Shown: piece by piece, positions 54,101 through 62,297 of the stretch
How the letters are laid out: every line of letters begins with the position of its first letter
Numbering within the stretch: position 1 is the stretch's first letter
Assembly (NCBI RefSeq): GCF_003609635.1
Contig: NZ_MCIA01000023.1
Location: 124,001 to 188,000 of the forward strand
DNA: 64,000 nt
Reading direction: 5' to 3'
Source: Lacrimispora algidixylanolytica
GTDB lineage: Bacteria; Bacillota; Clostridia; Lachnospirales; Lachnospiraceae
Notes under the pieces: generated by a model
The model's database searches: none
Told to the model about the DNA's origin: nothing
The model's input: only the letters and a program-made list of their open reading frames with translations
Made by a program: the position numbers and the translations under genes

Positions 54101-54520
54101 TCATTTCCTTTCGAAATGTTCCTGGAGATTATGAATGTCGTTTACAACCTTTTGAAAATGCGCTTCTCGTTCCAGGCTGATCACATCGGCTTCTTCCATG
54201 GAAAAATCCACGGATACCCCTTCGTCGGTAACTGCAAACAAAAAAGTTCCTACCGGTGTATAGGGACCGTTTAAGATTAAAAAAGAGATCTTCTTATAAC
54301 GATCACATTCTATAATCTTATAATCCGCTTTGATGGTTCTTGTGGGAGGCCCCTTCATCTCCTGTAAAAACACAGCACCAGCACCAATGGGTTCCTCTGA
54401 CAAATATTCCACAGTTTTCACACCAGGCCGCCAAGTTTGATTGTTTCTTCCATCTAATATATATTCAAAGATTTCCTCTAATTTCCCCTGTAACACGACG
54501 CTTGCGTTCGCATATGCCAC
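54101..54520 (-). CDS. SRPBCC-fold (START-like) protein
   Basis: About 139 residues. The best start is the GTG at 54520, seven bases after AAAGGAGA; upstream in-frame starts would overlap the GNAT gene. The fold pattern is clear in outline: strand ASVVLQGKLEEIFEYI, then NQTWRPGVKTVEYL, GAGAVFLQEM and a C-terminal helix. SRPBCC proteins enclose a hydrophobic ligand and include polyketide cyclases and aromatases. This is one of two in the operon. A cyclase role is inference; no catalytic residue is assigned. Confidence 0.75.
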   Translation of the reverse strand: MAYANASVVLQGKLEEIFEYILDGRNNQTWRPGVKTVEYLSEEPIGAGAVFLQEMKGPPTRTIKADYKIIECDRYKKISFLILNGPYTPVGTFLFAVTDEGVSVDFSMEEADVISLEREAHFQKVVNDIHNLQEHFERK

Positions 54521-54545
54521 TGCTCTATCTCCTTTATCTGCTATG

Positions 54546-55475
54546 TTAAAAAACCTCATTATCCCCAATGACCAGATTGCAGGTATCTCCAAGTGAGACA
54601 GGGCCTTTTGCCATTGGAGTATATGCTATTAAATTGCTATATTCTGCACTTTGGTCAAATCCAGCACGGTTAAAATAATCCAAATAAATGGTAGAGCCTA
54701 ACACATTAATCAGTGCTATCGGTTCCTTTATCGTACCTGCTGCCTTTAACAACTCCAAAAAGATGGCCTCACTCTCTGCCTCCACATCAAGAATATGTAA
54801 CCGGCAGGAAGGCTGGTAGTATTTATAAACCACGTATCCTCTCACCTTTTCATCCTCTTGAAAGATAAATATCTTGTAATCTCCAGAGGGACGTTCCAAA
54901 TAACGCCAGGAAAAGTAATCTGCCCCTTTTATAATGGAGAAAGATCTACCCGCCGCAATATTAATGGCAAACTCCGTGAAAGCCTTTTTCCACAGTGGAA
55001 AATTGAGAGGGGTAACAAGGCTGATTCGTTCATCCAACGTCTCATCAAAAACTATATCTTCCATCTTCTTTTCCAGATAATGATTCTTTGGAAATGTGGT
55101 CCACCCTACTCTCCGGTGACCTGGAAGGGAGTTCTCATTTGGCAGACCAACTAAAATCTGTATCCCCTGCTCCCCAGCTTTTGAAAGTACATACCGCCCA
55201 AGCTTGGTAAACAAATGGCACCCCTGATATTCTGGTGTGACAAATACATTGTTGCACAGTCCGCCCTTTACCAACTGCCCATGAAAGACAGTCTGATTTT
55301 GCAAAATACAATAACCAGAGGAGAGAACCTCTTCTTCAAAGGCTCCATAGACAAGATTTCTTGAATCAAAGATCCAATTATAATCACGCATTTCAAAAGA
55401 CCGGTTAAATGCATGTTCCCAGCCAGTTATAAACCTAAGCTTTTCAGAAGATTCGGTCAACAATCTAAATTCCAT
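54546..55475 (-). CDS. GNAT-family acyltransferase
   Basis: A 309-residue protein with an N-terminal GNAT domain: strand YCILQNQ, VFVTPEYQGCHLFTKLGRYVL (acetyl-CoA pyrophosphate loop region) and ILVGLPNENS; a second GNAT-like half may follow. The start at 55475 lies six bases after GAGGTG; a GTG three codons earlier is less good. It may acylate the sugar or an amino group of the product; with the PIG-L deacetylase it could form an acyl exchange pair. Substrate unknown. Confidence 0.8.
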   Translation of the reverse strand: MEFRLLTESSEKLRFITGWEHAFNRSFEMRDYNWIFDSRNLVYGAFEEEVLSSGYCILQNQTVFHGQLVKGGLCNNVFVTPEYQGCHLFTKLGRYVLSKAGEQGIQILVGLPNENSLPGHRRVGWTTFPKNHYLEKKMEDIVFDETLDERISLVTPLNFPLWKKAFTEFAINIAAGRSFSIIKGADYFSWRYLERPSGDYKIFIFQEDEKVRGYVVYKYYQPSCRLHILDVEAESEAIFLELLKAAGTIKEPIALINVLGSTIYLDYFNRAGFDQSAEYSNLIAYTPMAKGPVSLGDTCNLVIGDNEVF

Positions 55476-55499
55476 GATATACACCTCACATCATTGATT

Positions 55500-55730
55500 T
55501 CACTTAAGCCTTTTTTTTGCTTCCAGCCGCTTTGCCAGTTCTGCAAACGTCATGGTTTTTTCCACTTCTTCATCCTCAATGTCCATTTCAAACGCATCGC
55601 TCAGTTCAATGATAAACTGAACCAGATTCATAGAATCAAATCTCTTTGCTTCTTCCAGTCTGGAAGTAGGCAAAATATCGTCATCCTCAAAAACATCTGT
55701 GGCTAGTGTCATGATCTCATTTAACATCAA
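55500..55730 (-). CDS. Acyl carrier protein
   Basis: A 76-residue ACP with the attachment Ser33 in RFDSMNLVQFI. It is acidic and mostly helical. It lies directly after the KASIII gene and likely accepts the condensation product from it. It differs from the ACP at 50562-50867, which has DGDSL at the site. Confidence 0.9.
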   Translation of the reverse strand: MMLNEIMTLATDVFEDDDILPTSRLEEAKRFDSMNLVQFIIELSDAFEMDIEDEEVEKTMTFAELAKRLEAKKRLK

Positions 55731-55756
55731 TTACTTCCCCCTCTTTTTCATTTATT

Positions 55757-56716
55757 TCACATGTTTTTCTTTAGATAGCATCCACCCCAGGAAAGACCTC
55801 CCCCAAAAGCCGCCAGAAAAACATGGTCTTCTTTTTTTGCTTCTTCCGATTCCAGATATTCGTTTAAGGCAATGAGAACAGAGGCACCAGCAGTATTGGC
55901 GTATTTCTCCACATTGATGAAAAATCTCTCTTCTGGAATGCTGGTACGCCTACCAATCTCTTTGATAATATTTAAGTTAGCCTGATGAGTGATAATCCTG
56001 TCAGCCACAACCTCATTCCTTTTTGCAAGGAGTTCAATCAGCTCGCTTCCTTTTTCACAGGCAAAATGGTATACACGTTGTCCCTCCATGGAAAAATAAT
56101 AATCCCGATCTTTTTTAACGGCTGATGCCGGAAGCATACTTCCTCCTGCCGGAACCTGAATTACATCACAACCACTTCCGTCTGAAAAAAGCAGGATATC
56201 ATTAAGTTCATAGATCCCATGATCAGACAATAAAACAGCGGCAGCTCCATCTCCAAAATAAGGGAACGTAGCAATGTCTTTGGGATTTAATAATTTGCTG
56301 TACACCTCTGAGGCTACTACAATCACATTCTTTGCTCCATCTTTTATGAGAGAAGAAGCAATTTTTAATCCATAAATTCCACCGCTGCAAACGGAATTAA
56401 GGTCAAAAGCATAAGCATTTTCTAATCCACATATATCCTGAATTCTCGTAGCAGTCGCGGGCTGTATCCGATCAGGAGACGATGTAGCGCAAATGAGAAC
56501 ATCTATCTCCAAGGGATTTATCCCGCTCTTTTCTAGGAGTTGCTTTACTGCCATGGCCCCTATATCTGAAGTACACTCATCGGTCACGTGTCTTCTTTTC
56601 TTAATTCCTGCCTTTTCTTCAATGAGCTGTCGGTATTTTGGTGGAAACTGGGTTAATTCGTCATTGGATATCTCATTGACAGGCAGGTACTGCGCTGTAT
56701 TTACGATAAAAGCCAT
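55757..56716 (-). CDS. Beta-ketoacyl-ACP synthase III
   Basis: A 319-residue FabH-type enzyme that condenses an acyl-CoA starter with malonyl-ACP. The triad is intact: Cys110 (NSVCSGG), His244 (HQAN) and Asn274 (NTAGAS). It is encoded next to its own ACP and a few genes from IorAB, which makes an arylacetyl-CoA starter plausible. Starter choice cannot be read from sequence. AAGGGAGATG precedes the ATG. Confidence 0.93.
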   Translation of the reverse strand: MAFIVNTAQYLPVNEISNDELTQFPPKYRQLIEEKAGIKKRRHVTDECTSDIGAMAVKQLLEKSGINPLEIDVLICATSSPDRIQPATATRIQDICGLENAYAFDLNSVCSGGIYGLKIASSLIKDGAKNVIVVASEVYSKLLNPKDIATFPYFGDGAAAVLLSDHGIYELNDILLFSDGSGCDVIQVPAGGSMLPASAVKKDRDYYFSMEGQRVYHFACEKGSELIELLAKRNEVVADRIITHQANLNIIKEIGRRTSIPEERFFINVEKYANTAGASVLIALNEYLESEEAKKEDHVFLAAFGGGLSWGGCYLKKNM

Positions 56717-56739
56717 AATCCATCTCCCTTATGTACGTA

Positions 56740-57948
56740 TCAGAACAATTGAAATTCCTGGTCTAATTCATCAACCACCTTTTTAAAACCAGGGGATTTT
56801 AAAAAGGAACTGCGATATCTTGATAAATTCTTTTTCATATCATCATCTTTAATTACTTGAAGAATCAGCGCCTTAAGGTTATCCTTTTGAAACTCCTTGG
56901 TATTTGCCATAAAGAGCTTTCCGCAGCCATCCGCTTCTACCACTCTTCCATTGCTGGCCTGCTCCGCATGACCAGGGCAAATGATAAGGGGGGTCTCATA
57001 AAGAATGGAATCACTAATGCTGTTAAAACCTCCATGAGAGATGAATAAAACGGATCTCTTTAATACGCCTCGGTATTCTTCTAAGCTAAGATTTTCATAG
57101 ATTTTTACGTTTTCTGGTAAGTTGGCCGCATTTACTTTGTTATTGCTGTTGCCACCAAAGGATACCACAACCTGATATCCCAAATCTTTAGAAGCATCAA
57201 TGCAGATATCCCAGTAGGTATGGCTAAAACAGATGGTTCCAAGGCTGATAAAGATAGTATTTTTTTCTTCCGTGAGGTCTTCTTTATCGACAAAGGCTGG
57301 GCCTACGAATTTAACATTGGAAGGATATTGATATCCGCCCGGGTGAAAATCTTTGGATGTCACCACCATGGTGAATTTACCACCTGGTTCCATGATATTC
57401 CAAGGTTTATCCACTACCTTGCCATACTGCTTTTCCAGCCGTTTGATGATGGTGTTAAATTTCATAATATAGGGAATGGAAACTGCCGCACTTTTTACCA
57501 GACTTCGAGTAAAAGCAGGGGTCTCTTTCATCATGATCTTATCCCCCATAAAGCTGCTTACAAAATACACATAGGGAATTTGAAAATATCTGGCGGCAAT
57601 CTTACTCCAAATGGCTAAAGTATCACATATAATAAGATCCGGCTTCTCCTTTTCCACCTCTTTCATCATGAAGGGCATGAGCTTTTCTGTGAATGTATAA
57701 AATACATAGAGCAGATTCATGAATTGGGATTGAAGCTTCTCATCGGCAGCTAGCTTATTGTAATAGTGATAGAAATCATCGGGATATTTCCGCAGATCCA
57801 CCCCATCCATCTGGTCGAACTTGTGGAAATATTGTTCGAACGTATAATAGATAAGGGTCACATTTCGCTGAGACAGTTCCTTACACAGGTTGAGCTGAGG
57901 GTTTACGTGTCCTGACACCGGAAGGCTGATAAACATGATCTTTTTCAA
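56740..57948 (-). CDS. Glycosyltransferase, family 1 (macrolide-type)
   Basis: A 402-residue GT-B enzyme of the MGT/UGT type. The N-terminal acceptor domain begins MFISLPVSGHVNPQLNL. The C-terminal donor domain has TIFISLGTICFSH, VLFISHGGFNSISDSILYE and PLIICPGHAEQASNG. It would move a sugar from an NDP-sugar, likely the dTDP-sugar made by the RmlA/RmlB-like enzymes, onto the small-molecule product. The start appears to be a TTG at 57948, overlapping the nucleotidyltransferase gene by 68 bases, longer than the usual overlap in this operon. Confidence 0.92.
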   Translation of the reverse strand: MKKIMFISLPVSGHVNPQLNLCKELSQRNVTLIYYTFEQYFHKFDQMDGVDLRKYPDDFYHYYNKLAADEKLQSQFMNLLYVFYTFTEKLMPFMMKEVEKEKPDLIICDTLAIWSKIAARYFQIPYVYFVSSFMGDKIMMKETPAFTRSLVKSAAVSIPYIMKFNTIIKRLEKQYGKVVDKPWNIMEPGGKFTMVVTSKDFHPGGYQYPSNVKFVGPAFVDKEDLTEEKNTIFISLGTICFSHTYWDICIDASKDLGYQVVVSFGGNSNNKVNAANLPENVKIYENLSLEEYRGVLKRSVLFISHGGFNSISDSILYETPLIICPGHAEQASNGRVVEADGCGKLFMANTKEFQKDNLKALILQVIKDDDMKKNLSRYRSSFLKSPGFKKVVDELDQEFQLF

Positions 57949-58684
57949 TTTCCTTTTTCTCCTTCTCTTCTAACTCTTTCATTAAAACGGTTGCCTCATA
58001 TAACTGTTCGAACGTCCCCGCATCGGTCCATTTGGATGTTAAGATTCCGTAAGTAAGCTTTTCTAGTTCCGCATAGTAATGGAGAACATCGGTGGTTTCA
58101 TATTCATTTCTTGTACTTAACTTCATCTTTTTCAAAAGCTCAAATACCTCTGGCTTAAAGATCCATAAACCGGTGTTAACGTAATTGGAAAAAGGAACTT
58201 TAGGTTTTTCTACCAGCCTGGTTATTTTATCTTTCTTAAATTCAACAACGCCGTAGAGCTTTGGGTTATCTGATTGGGTAATAAGAATCTTGGCACTGAA
58301 GGTATCTTTTTCTGTTTCAAAAGCCTTAACAAAGGAGGTTAAGTCTTCTGTCACGATGTTATCGCCAAGAATCACCATAAACTCATCCCCTCTTACAAAC
58401 TCTTCCGCGCACAATAAAGCGGCTCCGGTTCCTTCGTTGCCTTCCTGAATCTCATAATGAAGCTTTACTCCAAATTCTTCCCCTGTTTTTAGAAGTTTGT
58501 AGAAATGGCCTAGATATTCTCCGCTTGTTACGATGAGGATATCTTTGATTCCCACTTTAGCCAGGGTCTCTATGGGGTAATAGATCATAGGTTTTTTATA
58601 GACCGGAAGCAAATGTTTGTTGGTAATGATTGTTAATGGATTAAGACGGGTCCCGTGACCTCCTGCTAAAATAACACCTCTCAT
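57881..58684 (-). CDS. Glucose-1-phosphate thymidylyltransferase-like nucleotidyltransferase
   Basis: A 267-residue NTP transferase. The signature GGHGTRLNPLT is near the start, with LPVYKKPMIYYP and a metal-binding LGDNIV. It activates a hexose-1-phosphate to an NDP-sugar; the RmlB-like dehydratase in the same operon suggests dTDP-glucose. The start at 58684 follows AGAGGTG; the longer frame from 58726 does not. It has an extended Lys/Glu-rich C-terminus that overlaps the glycosyltransferase gene. Confidence 0.9.
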   Translation of the reverse strand: MRGVILAGGHGTRLNPLTIITNKHLLPVYKKPMIYYPIETLAKVGIKDILIVTSGEYLGHFYKLLKTGEEFGVKLHYEIQEGNEGTGAALLCAEEFVRGDEFMVILGDNIVTEDLTSFVKAFETEKDTFSAKILITQSDNPKLYGVVEFKKDKITRLVEKPKVPFSNYVNTGLWIFKPEVFELLKKMKLSTRNEYETTDVLHYYAELEKLTYGILTSKWTDAGTFEQLYEATVLMKELEEKEKKEIEKDHVYQPSGVRTRKPSAQPV

Positions 58685-58697
58685 AAACAGCACCTCT

Positions 58698-59195
58698 CTA
58701 CTTATGTAATTTCTTGTTTCTTTCAAGTTCTTTTTTAATTTGCCTTTTCAAAACCAAATATCTCCAATTCATAAAAGCCAGATGATTGGGAACCAAACAA
58801 AAAACATAGTATTTATGGAGAAACTTATTTTTTCCAGATAGTATATGAATGTTTTCCAATATGACCCCACCTTCTGCGGGATGGATATTAAAGTACGCCT
58901 TCCCTCTCATGGGACCGCCAGCTCCGTTAAGGACAATGGATTTTCCCATTACCACTTCTGTAACCTTTAATTTGTAATAAAACAGGGGCATGGTAAAACA
59001 AATTGTCCCAACGCAGCCTATATCCAGATGACTTCGATCAAAGCTGATCCAAAGCACAGGAATAAAGTCAAACCAACGATGAAACTTCTCTCTGTCATAT
59101 ATATAATCAAAAACAATGTCTATATGATTCTTGGAAATGGGAATGAAAACTGATGACCTTATCTCTATTTTCTCTTCATTTTTTAACCAACCCAT
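58698..59195 (-). CDS. SRPBCC-fold (START-like) protein
   Basis: A 165-residue protein resembling the SRPBCC fold: strand RSSVFIPISKNHIDIVFDYI, then FHRWFDFIPVLW, a curved sheet with VVMGKSIVLNGAGG, and a long basic C-terminal helix (RYLVLKRQIKKELERNKK). It is not close to the other SRPBCC protein of the operon. Possible cyclase or lipid carrier; no catalytic residues assigned. It lies between the aldehyde oxidoreductase and the sugar nucleotidyltransferase. Confidence 0.65.
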   Translation of the reverse strand: MGWLKNEEKIEIRSSVFIPISKNHIDIVFDYIYDREKFHRWFDFIPVLWISFDRSHLDIGCVGTICFTMPLFYYKLKVTEVVMGKSIVLNGAGGPMRGKAYFNIHPAEGGVILENIHILSGKNKFLHKYYVFCLVPNHLAFMNWRYLVLKRQIKKELERNKKLHK

Positions 59196-59216
59196 GGATA
59201 TCCGCCTCTGTGAATG

Positions 59217-61271
59217 CTACTCATTTTTCATGTGACGCAGTGCCTTTTCATCCTGCTTTGTCATAAGCTTACAAATCAGGGAACTCATAACCTCGTTGAT
59301 CCTGTTCTCTTTCTTCGTCAATTTGGCATTTAAATCGATTTCTTTTAACAAATCTTCTATTGAAATAACGTCATCAAAGTCTGTTGCTTCTGCTTTTTTT
59401 ATGTACATGGAGAGTCCCAATTCATGAAAGCGTTTTTGGGTAGGTGTACCTTCTGGTGTCAGACCTCTGTACCGAAAATACTCCGGAAGCATCCCTTCTT
59501 CTCCGCCAACCTTGATGTTTGTATCTTTAATGAATTTATCGTTCACACCATGTTCCTTTTTTCGTTCAGGCCATTGATAATCTTCCAGCTTTAGACCACA
59601 TGCCACATTAAAAGCGTTTTGAAGCTGATAAATACGTTCACTGGCAAAGTACATATCTTCATCCGTTAAATCCATATGAAGGATTGCGTTTGTGACCTCC
59701 GCAAATTCATTAAAATAAGCGACTCCCGCGCTGGGGAGTGCGGTTATGGCAAAAAGGCAGAGACCCAGGCAGTCGATGACGTATTTGTAATTTTCATGCC
59801 AGCACACCACGCGGCCTTTTTTCCCTACCTTTGAAAAATTCTTCTCTGCTTTGGTTTTAAAGATATGTTTTGAAACTACCTCAGAGAAAAATCCGCCAAA
59901 GACTGCGGTAAACACATAACCCTTTAGATGATCTGCCCCTCTGGTGGAGGTAAGATAGCTTAAAGACTTCGCCAGATGGGAATTGGAATGAAGCCCGGAA
60001 GAGGACTTTCGGATACAAAATGCATACTCCTTAGCATGTAACACAATAGATGCCCGGTAAGCACCTTCTGCAGCAATATCTCCAATTCCTTCCCTGCGGC
60101 AGATTTTATAGATCAATTCTTCCACGTCATCTGCATTACCAAATTCATAGGTTTTTTCGGGATCTTTAATGATTCCTTTCTCATAACACTCTAAGATGAA
60201 ACCAATGGTTGAACCACCTTCAATGGCATCAAATCCAAGATTGTCACTTAGGTTCTTTAGATGAAGAATACTTGCCCAGTCAAAGATGCCGTTTAACGGC
60301 CCGAGGCCTGCTACTGCACCATAGTCAAGACGATCTCCCTTTTCTCCCTTATGACGTCCTTCTTTAATCTCATATTCTCTGGCGCACCCAACGGGACAGT
60401 AGATACATGCTTTTCGCTTAGTCTCATGTTTGTACAAAAAGTTTTCAGCATATATTTCCTTGGCCTTTTTATCATCAGCCATCTGAAAATTCCGGATGGG
60501 TAAAGCTCCTTGTTTGTGATACCGCTTGATTAGCATTAAGGTTCCCTGAATGTTACCTGATTTTAAAATGACCGATGCACGGCATTTCTTAATCCACTGA
60601 TCCCGGATTTCCTTTACCTTTTCTGGATTAAATATCTGAGGTTTTCCAACCTTTTTTTCCACTACAACGGCTTTTAACTTCTTTGCCCCCATGACACAGC
60701 CCATGCCGGTTCTTCCTGCCACATGGCATTTTGACATGATGACGCTTGCAAAGCGCACCAGATTTTCTCCTGCCGGACCAATGCAGGTCACTTCCGAACC
60801 TTTTCCGTGGCGCTCCATCAAAAGCTCTGTGACTTTTTCTGTATGCATTCCCCAAAGCTCGTTGGCATCTAAAATTTCTATCTCTCCATTGCTTTTGATG
60901 AGAACATACACCGGGTGATCAGATTTTCCTGAAAACACCAGATGATCAATTCCCACCGTACGGAGTCTGACGTTGAATTCTCCGCCCAGGTTTGAATCTC
61001 CATACGCATCGGTAATGGGACTTTTGGCTGTAATCGTACAACGGTTACTAGCTGGAAGTCCGGTACCTACACTTGGCCCAATGCCAAAGATCAATAAGTT
61101 TTTTTCTGAAAGCGCATCGTATTCTGCTGCATCAGAATCATACAAAATCTTTGTATTAATTCCCGGTCCACCTATGTAGTTTTTCCTAAGGTCACTGGTG
61201 ATCTCTTCTAATTTCACGTCACCAGTGGTCAAATTGATATAAGCAATCTGATTGTCATGAATTTCTTCCAC
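59217..61271 (-). CDS. aor: Tungsten-type aldehyde ferredoxin oxidoreductase
   Basis: A 684-residue enzyme that interconverts aldehydes and carboxylic acids with ferredoxin, using a bis-pyranopterin tungsten centre and one [4Fe-4S] cluster. The cluster ligands are Cys289, Cys292, Cys296 (CIYCPVGC) and Cys505 (CLGLC), matching the classical spacing. The cofactor-binding RGADH is at 444-448. The start is a GTG at 61271 after AAGGAGG. It follows agrB by 75 bases without a visible terminator. That the metal is tungsten rests on family knowledge and the tupABC genes of the operon. Confidence 0.94.
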   Translation of the reverse strand: MEEIHDNQIAYINLTTGDVKLEEITSDLRKNYIGGPGINTKILYDSDAAEYDALSEKNLLIFGIGPSVGTGLPASNRCTITAKSPITDAYGDSNLGGEFNVRLRTVGIDHLVFSGKSDHPVYVLIKSNGEIEILDANELWGMHTEKVTELLMERHGKGSEVTCIGPAGENLVRFASVIMSKCHVAGRTGMGCVMGAKKLKAVVVEKKVGKPQIFNPEKVKEIRDQWIKKCRASVILKSGNIQGTLMLIKRYHKQGALPIRNFQMADDKKAKEIYAENFLYKHETKRKACIYCPVGCAREYEIKEGRHKGEKGDRLDYGAVAGLGPLNGIFDWASILHLKNLSDNLGFDAIEGGSTIGFILECYEKGIIKDPEKTYEFGNADDVEELIYKICRREGIGDIAAEGAYRASIVLHAKEYAFCIRKSSSGLHSNSHLAKSLSYLTSTRGADHLKGYVFTAVFGGFFSEVVSKHIFKTKAEKNFSKVGKKGRVVCWHENYKYVIDCLGLCLFAITALPSAGVAYFNEFAEVTNAILHMDLTDEDMYFASERIYQLQNAFNVACGLKLEDYQWPERKKEHGVNDKFIKDTNIKVGGEEGMLPEYFRYRGLTPEGTPTQKRFHELGLSMYIKKAEATDFDDVISIEDLLKEIDLNAKLTKKENRINEVMSSLICKLMTKQDEKALRHMKNE

Positions 61272-61345
61272 GATTACCAGCCTCCTTGCTGAATTTGCCT
61301 CATTCTCGGGAATATGCCCCCTTGGTCACCTTCAAAATAGAATAA

Positions 61346-61933
61346 TCAGTGGCTGCGACTATAGGTGTTTTGCAAAAGTCCCAGAATCTCAGTTATTACC
61401 ATTAGAGCAATAGTGATTGTTACAATCCATACACCCTGGAAATAACCAGTTGCATAGAATAAAAGACCAATAAAAACTTCAACTGCCAGTACTGCCCGAG
61501 TACGGATTCCATAAACTCTTTTCTCAACTTCATCGAGAGGTTTGTTTAAGTTCTCCACAGGAGCCATAATTGCCGCCAAACCTGAGGATAGAATTAAGAG
61601 GAACAGACCTGCGCCCCGCTCCACTAGCACTGGAGGGGTGCGCATAAGAAAGAGAATTAGAACAATAACCGCATTCGACAAGAAATAACAACAGATAGGA
61701 TTACCGGCATGATATCCTCCCGCATGGCAGCGAAGAGGGATAAACAGTGCCAAGAACATAAAGCATTCCAGTGGTTGTCCCATGCCAAGCCCGATAAAAG
61801 TTGCGGTTGAAATGTTAAAGATATTCAAGAGTAACATCTCAAGACCAAACTGATAGATAGGCCTATCCTCTTCTTCAAATCTCCCCATTGAGATCAAATG
61901 ATCGGCTATCACGTGACTTAATCTTCTAAGCAT
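61346..61933 (-). CDS. agrB: AgrB-type autoinducer peptide-processing protease
   Basis: A 195-residue membrane protease with about five or six hydrophobic segments. The conserved block is RCHAGGYHAGNPICC: Arg68, catalytic His75 and Cys82 keep the seven-residue spacing of AgrB. It cleaves the C-terminus of the AgrD precursor and closes the thiolactone ring. It begins four bases after agrD stops. The gene order agrD-agrB is the reverse of staphylococcal agrBD. Confidence 0.93.
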   Translation of the reverse strand: MLRRLSHVIADHLISMGRFEEEDRPIYQFGLEMLLLNIFNISTATFIGLGMGQPLECFMFLALFIPLRCHAGGYHAGNPICCYFLSNAVIVLILFLMRTPPVLVERGAGLFLLILSSGLAAIMAPVENLNKPLDEVEKRVYGIRTRAVLAVEVFIGLLFYATGYFQGVWIVTITIALMVITEILGLLQNTYSRSH

Positions 61934-61937
61934 AATC

Positions 61938-62081
61938 TTAGAATTTTCTTAGTTTCTTTGCTTCTTTTGGCATCTCTGGCTGATAATAAATGTACCCACA
62001 TGCTAAATTGCTTGTTACAACTGCAGATTTAAGAGCAAGAGCAGATACCACGTTTCCCATAACAACAGATAATTTCTTCAT
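61938..62081 (-). CDS. agrD: AgrD-like cyclic lactone autoinducer precursor (47 aa)
   Basis: A short gene too small for routine calling. AAGGAGAG lies before the ATG at 62081. The product has an amphipathic N-terminal leader (MKKLSVVMGNVVSALAL), a core around SNLACGYIYY with a single Cys28, and a charged tail QPEMPKEAKKLRKF, typical of AgrD. A five-residue thiolactone Cys28-Gly-Tyr-Ile-Tyr32 is the likely ring; the exact ends cannot be read from sequence. It is the first gene of the long operon, followed by agrB. Confidence 0.9.
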   Translation of the reverse strand: MKKLSVVMGNVVSALALKSAVVTSNLACGYIYYQPEMPKEAKKLRKF

Positions 62082-62134
62082 TTTTATACTCTCCTTCGTA
62101 TTAAAAGATTAAATTAAGTTACCTAATTTTGCCC

Positions 62135-62206
62135 AGTATAGCATAATCCCTTTTTCGATAAAATAGCTTTTCATTTTCTCTTATAAAACAAGCAAATTCT
62201 CTTATA
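62135..62206 (-). promoter_or_regulatory. agrD promoter with AgrA-type direct repeats
   Basis: TATAAGAGAA occurs twice on the minus strand (62197-62206 and 62176-62185), with starts exactly 21 bases apart. AgrA/LytTR regulators bind direct repeats with this two-turn spacing. Downstream lies TATACT (62135-62140); the -35 position (62158-62163, TTTTAT) is poor, as expected for an activator-dependent promoter. The nearer repeat ends 12 bases upstream of that -35. Confidence 0.65.
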
Positions 62207-62297
62207 CTTCTTTTTTCAACACTTTTATTATTTTTTTTTACACATTACTGTGATAAAATGTTATCTAGTAAAAGAATGGAAGGAGACAAAGAGATTC

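Noticed and set aside
30900-61900. The 30-kb block as a recently acquired island
   Set aside because: No integrase, attachment repeats or flanking tRNA was seen, and codon use looks like the neighbouring genes. Transfer is possible but not supported by the sequence alone.
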